Part shown: in pieces, positions 42,165 through 53,769 of the stretch
Numbering within the stretch: the stretch's first letter is position 1
How the letters are laid out: each line of letters begins with the position of its first letter
Assembly (NCBI GenBank): GCA_014529385.2
Contig: CM043968.1
Location: 2,572,501-2,636,500 of the forward strand
Direction: 5' to 3'
Length of the DNA: 64,000 nt
From: Adiantum capillus-veneris
Taxonomy: Eukaryota; Streptophyta; Polypodiopsida; Polypodiales; Pteridaceae
Notes under the pieces: model-generated
What the model saw: the letters and a program-made list of their open reading frames with translations, nothing else
What the model was told of the DNA's origin: nothing
The model's database searches: none
Made by a program: the position numbers and the translations under genes

Positions 42165-44210
42165 TGCAAGTAATGAACACACAAAAAGTATAATGGAGAT
42201 AACGTAGTAGCATAACAAGGTGTATCAGAAAAGAAGAGTGAAAGCTCGTGAAAGGTGAGAGAGAAAATTCACGAGAGAGAAAAAAGAGAAATTGAGTGAT
42301 TCAAAAGTGGAAACAACTATTTGTCGCCAAGTGAAGTAAATGAGAACAAATTTCGAGGTGAGCCGCAAAGGAATGTGAAGAAAACGATATCGTTTTGAAT
42401 ATTTAGAGATATGTACCTACATACGCTTTAGATGGCGTATATATGCTTTAAATGACCAAAATGGTCAAATTTGAAGCCATTTTGACCATAAACGGCTTTG
42501 CTAATTAGTAAGTTAACCAATTCCTTACACATCCTTTTTGGAGTCATTTTTGGCCCTAAGTGGAGAGTGGTAGTGACTCCTGAGGTAGGTTACGAAAGTA
42601 AAGGCTCCAACAAAATTCTTGCAAGAGCAGCATTTTAGATGGGTATTAAACTTCTTTGCGTGTCTTTTGGAACAATATGGAGCTCTTCAAATCTTTTTTT
42701 TTTTGGGCCATATAATTGTGAGTTAACGTGTTGCAATATTTGTGAGTTAACGTGCTGTATTAACACAAAAAAGAATGTACATAAAGCCCCAAGCACAATT
42801 AGTGCCTTGAGGAGTCAACACATACGGAACCCTTCAAATCCTAACAAGGTGGTACCATACGTAATGTACGGTACGTATCTGTACTTATTGTACGTCCTTT
42901 CGTATGGATAAAAAGTTTAAGTACTTAAAAATACGTATCTTTGTAAAAAACCGATAAATGAGAGAACATTTTTAGAAAAATTACATTCCTCATTGGAGAT
43001 TTAGAAAATGTATATCATGCAACTTGGGGACCATTACTACACACATTATCAACTGGATATTCACTAGCCAAGTACCAAGTAAAGATCGTGTAAAACATAC
43101 ATTAAACATTTATATCTGGTGACAAAAGAACAATGAAAAACCTTCAAGCATTCATCAATGAAAGTAGCTGCTACAATTGAACAATGAAAGTGTACATACT
43201 ACATAATAAAGAGTCAGAAGTGTGAACATAACATTGTTTCAAGTAGCCCACAACTGCTAATAAGGAGCGACCCACAATCGTGACAAATGTCTAACCAAAA
43301 TGGCTCCTAATAGAGAATAAATAAATAAAAACACCTCGCTGAAATATGTGAAATGTCTGGACCCTCTCGCTGCCATGAGGCCGCCAAAAACAAAACAAAA
43401 AAACCCTTACGGTACAATACGATCAATACAATACGAACGTGCCGTACTGGACGGATCAAAACGTACAGACTGCTCCAACCTTGAATCCTAACATAAAGAT
43501 GTTGCTGCACATTGTGCATATAGATTATATATGGCGTGTTAAGCACATCGTGAGCATATGTGGATCACCCAACATCATTCTGGCAAGCCTCTTTAAATTT
43601 TCACTTATTTGTAATACAATTCTTGTTCTGTAAAAAATAAATAAATTATGTAATAGATTCTTAAAAGGAGCTACGAAAGAACAAATGTAGAGAGGTATCG
43701 AACTATGACTAGACTAGTAGTATAGTACAAAAGAACTTCAAAAGAGTCGTGAAACAGTTGTCACCTTTTTCAAAGGTTTGAGATACCTATGTCGGCCAGT
43801 TGCCTCAACACTGGCGAGTAGCGACTAGCCTACTACCTGCAGAACGTGCCACAATTCCAGCACGCGTCCAGCTGCTGCGGTTTCGCTTCGTGTTGTGGCT
43901 TGAGCCTTGACCATACTCAAGGCTTACAGCCCACCAACCGCCTACTGCGTCTTTATAAGCTTCGACCTGTAGCCTCCCCTCGGGGGGGGCCCTCGGCCCC
44001 CTCTCTCTCTCTCTCCCCCCACATTCACACAGAGTGCGGTGACACTGCAGTGCTGCACACATACAACTTCCGCCTTCATGTTGAGTAATAAGATTATCAC
44101 TGCACGCACAGAATGTGACCACGTCAAAGGAAAGTAGACTCCAGAGTCCAAACTATCGACGCCGCACTACGACAAAGGTGTCAGCCTTTCACGTGGCAAT
44201 GCCCATCAGC

Positions 44211-44215
<5 letters not shown>
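42165..44215. other. Non-coding stretch
   Basis: No gene is visible. 42219-42350 is GA-rich. 42840-42900 and 43400-43460 are dense in TACGTA, GTAC and CGTAC words. Open frames here are short and lack coding character. Confidence 0.5.
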
Positions 44216-44283
<68 letters not shown>

Positions 44284-44294
44284 AGCGAGCGAGC
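44216..44294. repeat. (CT)n-(GC)n microsatellite upstream of the secreted-protein gene
   Basis: About 27 CT units (44216-44270) are followed by six GC units and GAGC repeats. They end seven bases before the TATA box of the next gene. Confidence 0.95.
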
Positions 44295-44300
44295 ACAGCC

Positions 44301-44310
44301 TATTATAAAT
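44301..44310 (+). promoter_or_regulatory. TATA box of the small secreted-protein gene
   Basis: TATTATAAAT lies 55 bp upstream of the ATG at 44365, giving a leader of about 30 bases. The CT tract directly upstream is GAGA/CT-type DNA common in plant core promoters. Confidence 0.7.
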
Positions 44311-44364
44311 TAGAGGAGAAGGGCTGAGAAGCTAAGCACTCGACAGTACCATCAAGTGTTAGTC

Positions 44365-44619
44365 ATGGCTTCTAAGAAGATAACGTGCATGCTGGTGATA
44401 GTGATGGTGATGCTGGTGGCATACATGAGCAGCGTTGCTAATGCTGAGGTGGAGGAAGTGGGGCGTAAATTAGTGGCTGGGGCAGGGGCAGAAGCAGGTG
44501 AGGAGGCCGAGTTGTGGGCCAAGAAAGGTCATTACCCTTACAAGAAAGGGTACAAGAAGGGCGGCTACCACCACAAGAAGGGCGGCGGCTACGGCAAGGG
44601 TCCGGGCCACCCTCACTAA
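44365..44619 (+). CDS. Small secreted Gly/Lys/His/Tyr-rich protein
   Basis: 84 residues starting at the ATG in the context AGTCATGGCT (44365). Residues 1-27 form a signal peptide: basic start MASKK, hydrophobic core MLVIVMVMLVAYM, cleavage after SSVANA. Residues 28-50 are acidic (EVEEVGRKLVAG, AGEEAELW). Residues 51-84 are a KKG/GYHH/GGGYGKG-rich tail ending GHPH. There is no Cys in the mature part. Such proteins are usually secreted to the cell wall or apoplast as structural glycine-rich proteins or short peptides. It is intact, has its own TATA box and lies outside any element: the best candidate for a live gene here. The exact role is unknown. Confidence 0.85.
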   Translation: MASKKITCMLVIVMVMLVAYMSSVANAEVEEVGRKLVAGAGAEAGEEAELWAKKGHYPYKKGYKKGGYHHKKGGGYGKGPGHPH

Positions 44620-46866
44620 CTCAAGGCAGCTGCTTCGTCCGAGCGCGTCTTCTGTCCGGTGTGTACGCATCCTCTTTAATTTCCTTGTGTGACGTTTCCC
44701 GCGCCGTTAATAATGTATACATTAGGCCTACGTAGTGTCTCACTTCTCATGTATGTTCCAAAGCCCACTCCAAGCTTACTGCAAGCTTTCGAGTTTTCTC
44801 AATGGTTGTCAGGCACTTGAGTACTTTCTATATCATATGCTTACTTTTGACTTTACTTAAGCATTGAGATTAAATTCTTCATTTAATTTGGTGTGTTATT
44901 ATTTGTAATTTGGGTGTATTCATTTAAGATTTACATATGGGTTAAATCTTTCGTTTTCTGTTTTAAGAATGCCAACCCGTAATCGTGTGCTTGACCATAT
45001 TTGTTTTGACATGCAGATTCTTGGGTTTATCCACCCCAGACGCGCGTTCCTTGTGAAATAAATAATACGGTGTCAGCACTGAAGTGTTAAAATTGTCTTT
45101 GTTGTTGCAACCTGTGTACCTTATGGGAATTCATTTGCTGGTTTAACTTTTGTCTATCTTGCCATTTTGTAGAGGGAAATGATCCGTCTTGAGGTTGCTT
45201 ATGTTCCTTCTAAACGTTTGCGTTTTATTACTCTGATAGGATGGCGTAAATTGTGTGTGTAGATAATGCACACTTGATTGTATTAATGTTGTAAATTGGT
45301 TTTTTGTCTCCATTCGTTCGGGCGCTTTGCTCTCTAGTGTGGCGCCTCGGCCAACATCTACATGTAAACAACAATACAGACCTTTTCTTTCACAAAGCTT
45401 TGGGTTCAATGGCATTGCAAGGACTTCATGAATGCAAGAACTCTTTATCTCTGAACTACTTGTTGAAAAGGCAGAACGCTCACCGGCTTAACATCTCAGA
45501 ACCCCCCTCGCAAGATCCTTTTTCTCACCCACTTCACAACATCTCAGAACCCCCCTCACAAGATCTTTTCTCACCCTCTTCACGCCTCTAGTACCCTCAA
45601 GCATAGTCTTCCTATCTCGATTCCATTGAGGATACGTTTCTTAATCGATTTGGCTTTGCTATATATTAAGAGTTGCAAAGGCTTTATTCACTTTTGATCA
45701 CCCCCAAACCCCAAAAACCACACGCACACAAGAACATGTGTGCCCTTGATGTAAGTTTTGGGGAGAGCTTTTTGGATTTACAAATGTGTGAAGTTAGAAA
45801 AATATCCTCACACAAACATAAATTTGGTTTTATATGTAAATTTGTGTGATTTTCTACGGTCTTATTTTATCTACAAGCATACAAAGTGATACTGCAGTCT
45901 GATTGGTATTGAACAATAAATTCTCATTGTTATAACAAAGTTACTATTATATTATTAACTACGACATTGCAAGATTTGTAAAAATTTAACCCATACTTCA
46001 ATACGATGAGAGAAATGATATGGTATACACCTATATAACGACATGCAATTGTGGTGTATTTAGAACAAAGAAGAATAGAATTGGGGAAAAATTCAAGGCT
46101 CCAAATGTCTGCAATCACAATCTGAGATGATTGTTGGCTAGCATTCGGCTTCGAATGTGGGCAATGTAAAGCTTTTAGAGTATAAACGGCACTATGTTTG
46201 AAGATGACTTCATGAAGTGCAGGTTGTTGCTATTGGATAGTAAAACCTCACAATGTGTCATGTATGAGCACTCCCTCACTATGATAATATTGACTAAAAA
46301 TCACTCTAATCCTAGATTGAAAGGTGTAAAAAACTCTTTGAAAATGCTTTACTCTTCTTGATCTTTGAACAGAATGTGTGTATAATTTATGAAGCACATG
46401 TAATCTCAATTGAGTGCCCATTTCATACCCTGTCCACCCCTTGAAAACGAACCTTTGCTAGGTCATCTACTACCTCCTTTGCCTTGCTCAAATCAGCTGC
46501 ACGTTCATCGCTACTAATCTAAACCAAAGCGTACATCAAGCAAAGATGGTAATCAACACAATCACTTGAATAACCCACACTCCCACCCCCCGCCTCCATA
46601 GCTCAAGAACATAAGCTATTGTCCGCAACCCTTGAGGTGAAGACAATACCATGTTTGCGTAGTAGCTTTCATTTTCAAGGAATATCCATTCTGGCATGAC
46701 AAGGTGAGAATGACCCTGCTTGGTAGTCTGGAATGGGAACCATTTGCGTAACAAACACCTTGGTTAAATAGTGATCTTGTATTTTTTGATGCGAAAATGG
46801 TTTATATTCGGAGTATAGAAAAATGGTATGTGTTTCCATGTTCTGTCTACAACCTTTGAGCTCTCT

Positions 46867-46905
<39 letters not shown>

Positions 46906-47001
46906 TTGTAGGCATATTTTCCTCTGGATATTTGTTTCGGCTTTACTCTCACAACATGAAAATCTTCTTAAAAGGATGTTTAGTGCTCCAATTTTCCTTA
47001 A

Positions 47002-47047
<46 letters not shown>

Positions 47048-47546
47048 CGCACAGTAAAAGAATGCTCAATAATCGCAGATAGACATCGTCACACAAACAC
47101 ATACACTTCCTCATCAGGAGCTTTTCTAACCAAGATGATTGCAGTGCACAAGGTTCTCATTCCACTACTCCCAAGCCAAACACAAACCAAACACTTATAA
47201 AACTTCGAAAAGATGTGTTTAAAGACGAGCAACAACGTAAATTGTCACCATCCACATACACTAAAACAAGGAAAAAGGGCAAGAGCAGTATAGGGAAAGA
47301 CTTCAACCTTCAGGGATTTTGGTCTACAAAACTAAGTTAACTGATTTCGTGTCCTCGACTTTGAGCAGCTATGACTATGATATGGCCTCATCGACGCCTT
47401 TTGCATGGTTTTTCTTGATATTGCAATTGACAAATTGAATCAACAGTGCGCTTAATATATGCCTTTCGTGACCTCTTCTACACCAAGCCAACTTAATGTT
47501 CCATACTTTGTAGAATACCTCAGCCATGTTGTATCAATGTGATACT
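44620..47546. other. Non-coding stretch with repeats
   Basis: No gene is supported. AATAAATAAT at 45058-45067 could serve 3'-end formation of the upstream gene. A 48-bp tandem pair starts AACATCTCAG at 45490 and 45538. (GA)n at 46872-46902 and (CT)n-(CA)n at 47004-47048 form an inverted pair about 100 bp apart. The rest is AT-rich and featureless. Confidence 0.55.
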
Positions 47547-48057
47547 TGTCACAAATGCTCAAAAGTTAAGTCTCCTTGAGCTACCTACAAGAAAGCACTA
47601 GAAGAGTCTAGAAGGTTGAAGACATTTCTAGAAGATTTGAGAAGATGGCTTGTATCATTGCTTATGTCTTGTCTCCATCATCACTTATGTCATCGTCTTC
47701 GTCATCGACCTCCATCCTCAATTATATCAATGTAATCCACAAGGTTCTTAACTAATTCTTCAAGAGTACCTAGAAGATTCTAAACTTCCTTAGTATAAGT
47801 TGAGGTCTTGCGCTACAAGCCCTTCAGTTGTGCCAGTACCATTTGTGAGGCTCCTATCAAGGACGGCCTCTTCTAGCTCTTTTCTTGTTCTAGGTCTTGT
47901 TATCTAGCCATGTTCTTGTAATCTAGTCTTGCCTTGCACACCAGTCGTGTTATCCAAGTCTCACATACAAGAGTAAAGTGTCATAATCAAGTTCCTAGCT
48001 CTTGTATATTGTGAGCACCTTCTCTCACTCTTCTCCAACTTAAAGCACACTCACACA
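47547..48057 (+). repeat. 5' LTR of element D
   Basis: It starts TGTCACAAATGC and ends CTCACACA. It aligns, diverged, with the reverse complement of the C LTRs (shared TTGTGAGGCTCCTATCAAGG-like text, CCTCTTCTAGCTC, TTGTATATTGTGAGCACC). It contains TTCTAGAAGATTTGAGAAG, a degenerate trace of the heat-shock-type motifs seen in C. Confidence 0.62.
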
Positions 48058-48099
48058 ATTGGGGAAAAAACCCCCATCTCTTTATATTGGTGAGGCTTC

Positions 48100-48603
48100 A
48101 TGGAGTCAATAATGGAAGGTGTCATCACCACCTTGCAAAACATCAACAACGATCTCAAGGGCTACATGAGGATAGTGCTCAAATTCAAGTACCAACTACA
48201 TGAGTCTTTGAACTAGAGATGCAAAAGGCGCAACATCGAATCCAATAGCTCCAAGTGACAAACAACCATCAAGCACAAGACACAAGATTTACCAATTCAC
48301 AACACAAGAAAGAGTGGAAAGGTCAATTTGCTTTAAAAAATTAATAAAACTGGATCAAGGTTTAGATGCTTCCTCCAACAAGCTCAACTCTTCATCCGAA
48401 TGCAATGCGAGCGTTATCTAGATGGTGTCTCTCAAAATGAGCCTTCTTGGAATACTCATCGCGGGTGTACCGCGCTCTTAAATTTGCTCCTCTACTTCAA
48501 AAGGATTTGTCCTTCATGACTTTGAAACTCTTACACGGGAGTTTGCTACAACCTTAGAAAACTTTGATAGAGCAAGTTTTGCTAAAAACCAACCCTACAA
48601 ATT
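48100..48603 (+). pseudogene. Gag N-terminal part of element D
   Basis: The ATG at 48100 opens MESIMEGVITTLQNINNDL, which matches MEPTMKGVIDILQNIQAQL of element C. Stops and frameshifts follow. Later pieces such as FRCFLQQAQLFIRMQCERYL match FRGFLQQVCRSFECNERVI of C. It stops at the AAATT target site. Confidence 0.7.
48599..48603. other. Target site duplication of element C, left
   Basis: AAATT, identical to 54428-54432. Confidence 0.88.
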
Positions 48604-49213
48604 TGTTATGCATGCGTATAGAGCTAAAAGAGAGCAAGAGGAGGCGCTCACAATGTACAAGAATTTGGGACTTAATGACAAGCTTAATCTTTAATACAAG
48701 ACGTAATACTTTACAGAGAGCTAGTTACAAGACTTGGATTACATGACTTGAGTACAAGACAAGGCTTGATTGCAAGGACAAGAACTAGAAGAGGGAGTTC
48801 CTCATGGGAGCCTCACAACTAGTGTTGGCAGGACTGAGGGGCTTGTGGCCCAAGAACCCTATTTATATTAGTTCTTGAGGAGGTGAGAACTCTCTAGATT
48901 CTTCTTGAGAAGGTTAGAATCTTCTAGAACCTTCTTGATACTTCTAGTTCTACTAGAACCTTCTAGATCTTTCTTCAAATTTCTAGAGCTTTCCAAAAAC
49001 TTCTAGATGCTTCCGAAATCTTCTCCAAGCTTCTAGAAACTTGTAGAATCTTCTTAATACTTTTAGAACCTTCTACAATCTTCTAGATTCGTCTAGAGTC
49101 TTCTAGTGACAATGCAAGTGATGACATACGCGATGATGCAGGTGATGATAGGCGATTACATTAGCGATGATGGAGGTGATGTCATAAGCGATTCCTCTCG
49201 GGCATCCATGACA
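48604..49213 (-). repeat. 3' LTR of element C
   Basis: The minus strand starts TGTCATGGATGC at 49213 and ends GCATGCATAACA at 48604, 610 bp. A TATA-like AATATAAAT lies at about 48861-48869. The region upstream of it (48875-49095) is packed with CTTCTAGAA words. Confidence 0.9.
48917..48968. promoter_or_regulatory. Heat-shock-element array in the 3' LTR of element C
   Basis: GAA-tc-TTC-ta-GAA-cc-TTC-tt-GAt occupies 48917-48939: four perfect alternating units and one imperfect, all spaced by two bases. A second run GAA-cc-TTC-ta-GAt lies at 48956-48968. This is the consensus of heat-shock factor binding sites. It lies about 50 bp upstream of the LTR TATA box on the minus strand. Confidence 0.62.
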
Positions 49214-49261
49214 TTATTTCCTCCTCTGGCGACAAGTTCCACAAGGAGGGTTGGTGTTTCT

Positions 49262-49420
49262 TGATTGGGACGTCCATGGATGTTGTTGATGGAACTCTTG
49301 GACTTTGAGAGGTGCATGCTAAAGATTGTGTGTTGGTTCCCAGGTTCGTTCACTGACATCATAGCCTTTCCAATGCACCAAGTACTATAATCTGCCACAT
49401 GAAACTCGAAAATCTAGGAC
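49262..49420 (-). pseudogene. Chromodomain of element C
   Basis: The minus strand reads ILDFRVSCGRL, a TAG, then YLVHWKGYDVSERTWEPTHN and a second TAG, followed by HAPLKVQEFHQQH. YLVHWKGY...TWEP is the textbook chromodomain core with its aromatic cage residues. It recognises modified histone tails and can guide integration. Two in-frame stops interrupt it. Confidence 0.85.
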
Positions 49421-50679
49421 GTTCTAGACCTCATAATCATCATGTTTTTGAATCTCAACCGTAGAAAGTGTTTGTAGGGCCCTTCCTGGGATGTTAGATG
49501 TGTGAAAAGGTTCTAGGATCGAGACATGAAAGATCGGATGGATTTTCATGGAAGAGGGCAACTGGAGTTAGTACGTGACTGGATTGACTTGACGGACAAT
49601 CTTAAATGGGCTAAGCCTTTGATAATCTAGCATTTGACAAGGACGAGATGAACACAAATCACGTCGAAGGAGTCACACTTTATCCCCCTCTTTGTATTTT
49701 GGATGCTGCATATGTGATGTAGATCTACACTTTCCTTATATGTGGATTGAGCTGAGCGTCTTTTATATGAATTGTAAGCTCATTGTCAATTGCAGACAAC
49801 TGTTGTGCAAGATTAACAACAATTGGATTCTTGACCTGATGGTGCATGTGGATATCCTTTTTGAGATGTTGACCATAATCAGCAAAGAATGGCGTGTGAT
49901 GGCTGGAGGCATGAAAACTGTTATTGTAGGAGAATTCTCCTAGCGGTAGGAGCTCATCCCAATTATCCTCGTGATAATTGATTGTACAATGGAGATATTA
50001 TTCTAAAACTTGATTCACTCCTTCTGCTTGTCCGTCACTTTGTGGGTGATTGGCTGAGGAGAGGTTAATTTGTACTCCGAATAGCCTGTATAAGCTTTTT
50101 CCAGAAGCTAGAGATGAATTGTGGGTTTCGACGAGAAACTATGTCATCCGACAATCCGTGATAACGATAGATATGTTGTAGAAAGATTTTGGACGTACCT
50201 TCTCTGGTGATGGTTTTAGTGCTTGGAATGAAGTGTGCCATCTTTGTAAACCGATCCACGGCCGAGTCAAATCCTTGTGACAAGGGTAGCTCTACAATAA
50301 AATCCATGGACATGGATGACCATGGCTTGCTTGGAATGGGCAAGGGATGGAGTAACCCATGAGGACGATGACGAGGGGCCTTTGATCTATTGCAAGTGTC
50401 ACAAGTGCCTACATACTCCTTGACAAGTTTCCACATTTGAGGCCACCAAAAGTCACAGGATAGAAGCTCAATTGTCTTATTAACCCCAAAATTCCCTGCT
50501 AATGAAAGATCATGCCTCAGCTGAAGTACCTCCAAGCGTGTTGGTCCTGGTGAAATATAGAGAAGACCCTTATAGTAACTTATTCCATCAATTTCTTGAA
50601 AGTCCTCATTAACCCCTTGTCCTTGTAGTTGTTGTCTAATATTGTGGGCAAGTGGGTCCTTGGCAATTTTCTTCTTCAC
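49421..50679 (-). pseudogene. Integrase of element C
   Basis: Open from 50679 to 50065: zinc finger HDLSLAGNFGVNKTIELL and CDTCNRSKAPRH, core MDFIVELPLSQGFDS (first Asp) and VSRRNPQFISSFWKKL, where the second Asp of the family (D.DP) reads Asn. Downstream the frame is broken; the C-terminal part is readable as GDKVWLLRRDLC and HPIFHVSILEPF near 49680-49480. Confidence 0.82.
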
Positions 50680-51107
50680 CTTAGAAAGAAAAGTGAAATC
50701 TTCGGGAGCTTGGCTTATGGTGGTGTTTAGCTTAAGCTGCTTTAGGTTTCAAAATGACTCTCTTGTTGATCAAATATTGTGTTGCTTCTCTAGGTGCAAG
50801 GTAGGATTTTCTTGATAAGGCATCTGGCTTACCTTGTTGATGGCCAGACCTATAAGAGATAAGGAACTCAAACCTTGATAGGATACCACTCCACCTGCCT
50901 TGGCAACGATTCAAGAGAGGGATTCCATGGATTATTCCAAATTCTTGTGATTTGTATAGATAGTGATCTTATGAGGAGCTCCGTCTTCAAGTAGGTGACA
51001 CCAGGTTTCAAAGGAGTCAATGATTGCTAAGATCTCTTTGCCATAGATTTCATAATTGATTTCTGTAGCTAAGAACTTGCGGGAATGAAAAGCCACTGGG
51101 GATGTAT
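50680..51107 (-). pseudogene. RNase H of element C
   Basis: Pieces such as [29 protein letters not shown] and [15 protein letters not shown] lie at 51107-50930, then SRFEFLISYRSGHQQGKPDA at about 50880-50820 with the last catalytic Asp. Several frame changes occur. Confidence 0.75.
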
Positions 51108-52285
51108 TCAACCATCCTCACCTACTTGGGATAGAATAGTACCAAGAGCAAAATCTGAAGCGTCTGTTTCTAGGATGAAAGGCTTTGTAGGATCTGCATG
51201 AATTAGAAGGGGTGCGATCATGAAAGCTTCATTGAGAGTCTGAAAATCTTCCATGGCCTTCGAGTCCCAAACAAACTTATTATGGCCTGTCAACCTTGTG
51301 AGTGCTCTAACCACCTTGGAATATCCTTCGATAAAGAAATTTGCAAATTTGAGGAAACATTGGACATCTCTTACCAAGGTGGGTGTCTCCCAATCAAGAA
51401 TGGTTTGAATCTTCTTTAGATCTATGGAGATTCCCTTTTCAGAGACAACATAACCAAGAAATTCCACCTTAGATTGATGAAAAGAACACTTCTCCAACTT
51501 TGCATATAACCCTGATGCATGAAGCTTTTCAAGCACTAACCATACATGGTGCTCATGCTCTTCTTGGTCCTTGGAAAATATCAAGATGTCATCCAAGTAT
51601 ATTAGCACAAAATAATCCAAATACTCCCGAAATACATTGCTCATCAAATGTTGAAAATCTGTTGGGGCATTTGTGAGACCAAATTGCATGACGGTATATT
51701 CAAAGTGGCCATACCTTGTGCAAAAGGTTGTCTTCCATTCATCACCTTCTTTGATACTGACTAGGTTGTAAGCACCACGTAGGTCTATTTTTGTGAATAT
51801 TCTTGCCTTGTCGAGGCACTCAAGAAGCTCTGGGATCAAAGGAAGGGGATAGCAATTCTTGATGATGATCTTGTTCAGGCCCCTATAATCCACGCACATC
51901 CAGAGAGTTTCGTCCTTCTTCTTTACAAAGAGTATTGGAGCTCCTTCTAGGGACTTTGAATGCCATATGAACCCCTTATCAAGGTTCTCAACAATATTTT
52001 TGATAATTCTGCCAATTCATTTTGAGATAGCTTGTATGTTGGGCCAAAAGGGGGTTGGGCTCCCTCCTGAAGCTCTATAGCACAATCATAGGGTTGATGC
52101 TCCTGTAAGAGGTGTGCATTCTTCTTCTCAAAAACATCATTGTAGTCTTGATATTGACATGGCAATGCCTCCATGCTTTTTTCTATTGACGTGTCGATCG
52201 GTGTTGCAAATATCAGGAAAGTTGGATGTTTTTTGGCTGCATGCATGAAGACCTTGGCTCCAAAATATATAGGCCTATTATTCAT
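51108..52285 (-). pseudogene. Reverse transcriptase of element C
   Basis: The main frame (51899-51108) shows MCVDYRGLNKIIIKNCYPLP, FTKIDLRGAYNLVSIKEGDE, FGLTNAPTDFQHLM and an intact YLDD in FVLIYLDDILIFSK, then FLGYVVSEKGISIDLKKI. The N-terminal linker (52285-51950) reads LQEHQPYDCAIELQEGAQPP and is offset by a frameshift near 52000. RT would be catalytically sound if the frame were intact. Confidence 0.85.
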
Positions 52286-52355
52286 TCCCTTCTTCTTTTG
52301 GACTTTCCATAGTTCAATTCTTTGAGCCCTCCAATGGATGTTAGTATTATGTAGT

Positions 52356-52760
52356 TCAAGACACTATACCCCAATAACAATTAGATTGTTTGGGCTTTGG
52401 TATGATACTGAACGCTATTCTTGAAACATGCTCCTTTAATGTTACTTCTATGGGGCAAGTTTCATACTTGACATCCCCAAAAGCGAGGGGACGACCATCA
52501 ATGACTTCTACAGTTTCTAGATTAGACTTCTCCACAAGTGGTATGCCTTGTTCTTTTGCAAATTCTTTATCCATGAAGCACGCTGTTGCACCTGAATTTA
52601 GTAATGCTTCACAATCCATATGCCTACTTGGCATATGGATCTTGACTGGTAGCATAAAACTTGAAGTGGAATCAGCAGGAAGAAAGAGACCTTCTTTTGC
52701 TTGTCTTTTGTCCAACCATCTAGTCTCTATTGAGGTTGGACGTCCATGTTTTCTGAAAAC
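52356..52760 (-). pseudogene. Protease of element C, active-site Asp replaced
   Basis: The frame reads MDCEALLNSGATACFMDKEF, where retroviral-type proteases have DSG/DTG. AAT encodes Asn in place of the catalytic Asp (GAT). The rest, such as RPLAFGDVKYETCPIEVTLK, is open to a stop near 52356. The element D copy reads LLDSSASK and LLYSSSTACFMD in two partial repeats. Confidence 0.7.
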
Positions 52761-52805
52761 ATTGTGGCCGTTGCACCATGAACCTTCATCATTCTCTTCA
52801 TTGGA

Positions 52806-53730
52806 CACCGTTGAGCAATGTGCCCTTGCTCTCTGCAATACATACATAAGCCATTAATGTGTCACCTTTGCTTTTCTCAGATTGAGAGAGGTTGAAACTG
52901 CGCTGAATCAATTTGCATGGGCTCAATGCTTGATTCATGGCCCTCTTGAGGTGTGTAGCCTTCATGTGTCACTTTTGTTTTAGACTGCAATGGTGCCTAA
53001 ATATGCCTCTCCTGTCGTGTCTCAAATAGTAAGTTATCACATTCCATCGCTTGAGAGACGAAATCGCTTAGTGTGTGAACCTTTGGCATAGTCAATAAAA
53101 GATCTTTTACATCATCCTTTAATCCCCACCAAGTAATGAAATATTCTTCATGCCAAGTTGAATCACAAGTGAGTTGTCAAAATTTGGATGCATAGACGGA
53201 TGTAGGTCTTGGCCCTTGGTGGAGATTTTGAAGTTTGGTTTTGGCAACCCTTGCTCAATATCCCCAAAGGCTGCAGAGAACTCCCACACAAAAGCTTCAA
53301 ATTCATGGAGGAGAGGAGATTATTTTTCAAGTAAGGGAGCAAACCAAGAGAGAGCCGTACCCGAGATTAGGGTCCCAATAAGACCTACTAAGTTGAGAGA
53401 TATCATCTGGATAACTCTCTCGTTGCATTCGAATGAACGACACACCTGTTGGAGAAAACCTCTAAACTTTGATCTAGTCCCATCAAATTTTTCAGGCATG
53501 CTGACATTCGTCTCCTTCTTATGTTGTTGAGAATCTTTAGATCTTGCATCTTGTGCTTGATATGTGCTTGTCTCTTGAAGCTCTTGAATTTGACGTTGAA
53601 GATCTTGCAATGCTGGTCCCAAGATTAGGGGTTTCCCTGCTTGAAGTTGAGTGTTACTCTCATGAAGTTCTTGTAACTGAGCTTGGATGTTTTGCAATAT
53701 GTCGATGACACCTTTCATTGTTGGCTCCAT
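52806..53730 (-). pseudogene. Gag of element C with zinc knuckle
   Basis: The start at 53730 gives MEPTMKGVIDILQNIQAQLQ, a coiled-coil-like N-terminus (LQDLQRQIQELQETSTYQAQ) and FDGTRSKFRGFLQQVCRSFE. A TAA at 53320 interrupts. The CCHC knuckle CMYCREQGHIAQRC lies at about 52849-52806. Other stops lie between. Gag forms the particle and binds RNA. Confidence 0.78.
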
Positions 53731-53769
53731 GATGGCTTGAAAAGATCAAGAGATGGTAGTCTTGCAAAC

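Noticed and set aside
44115-44327. Open frame ending in Leu-Ser repeats
   Set aside because: It reads through the CT microsatellite upstream of the secreted-protein TATA box.
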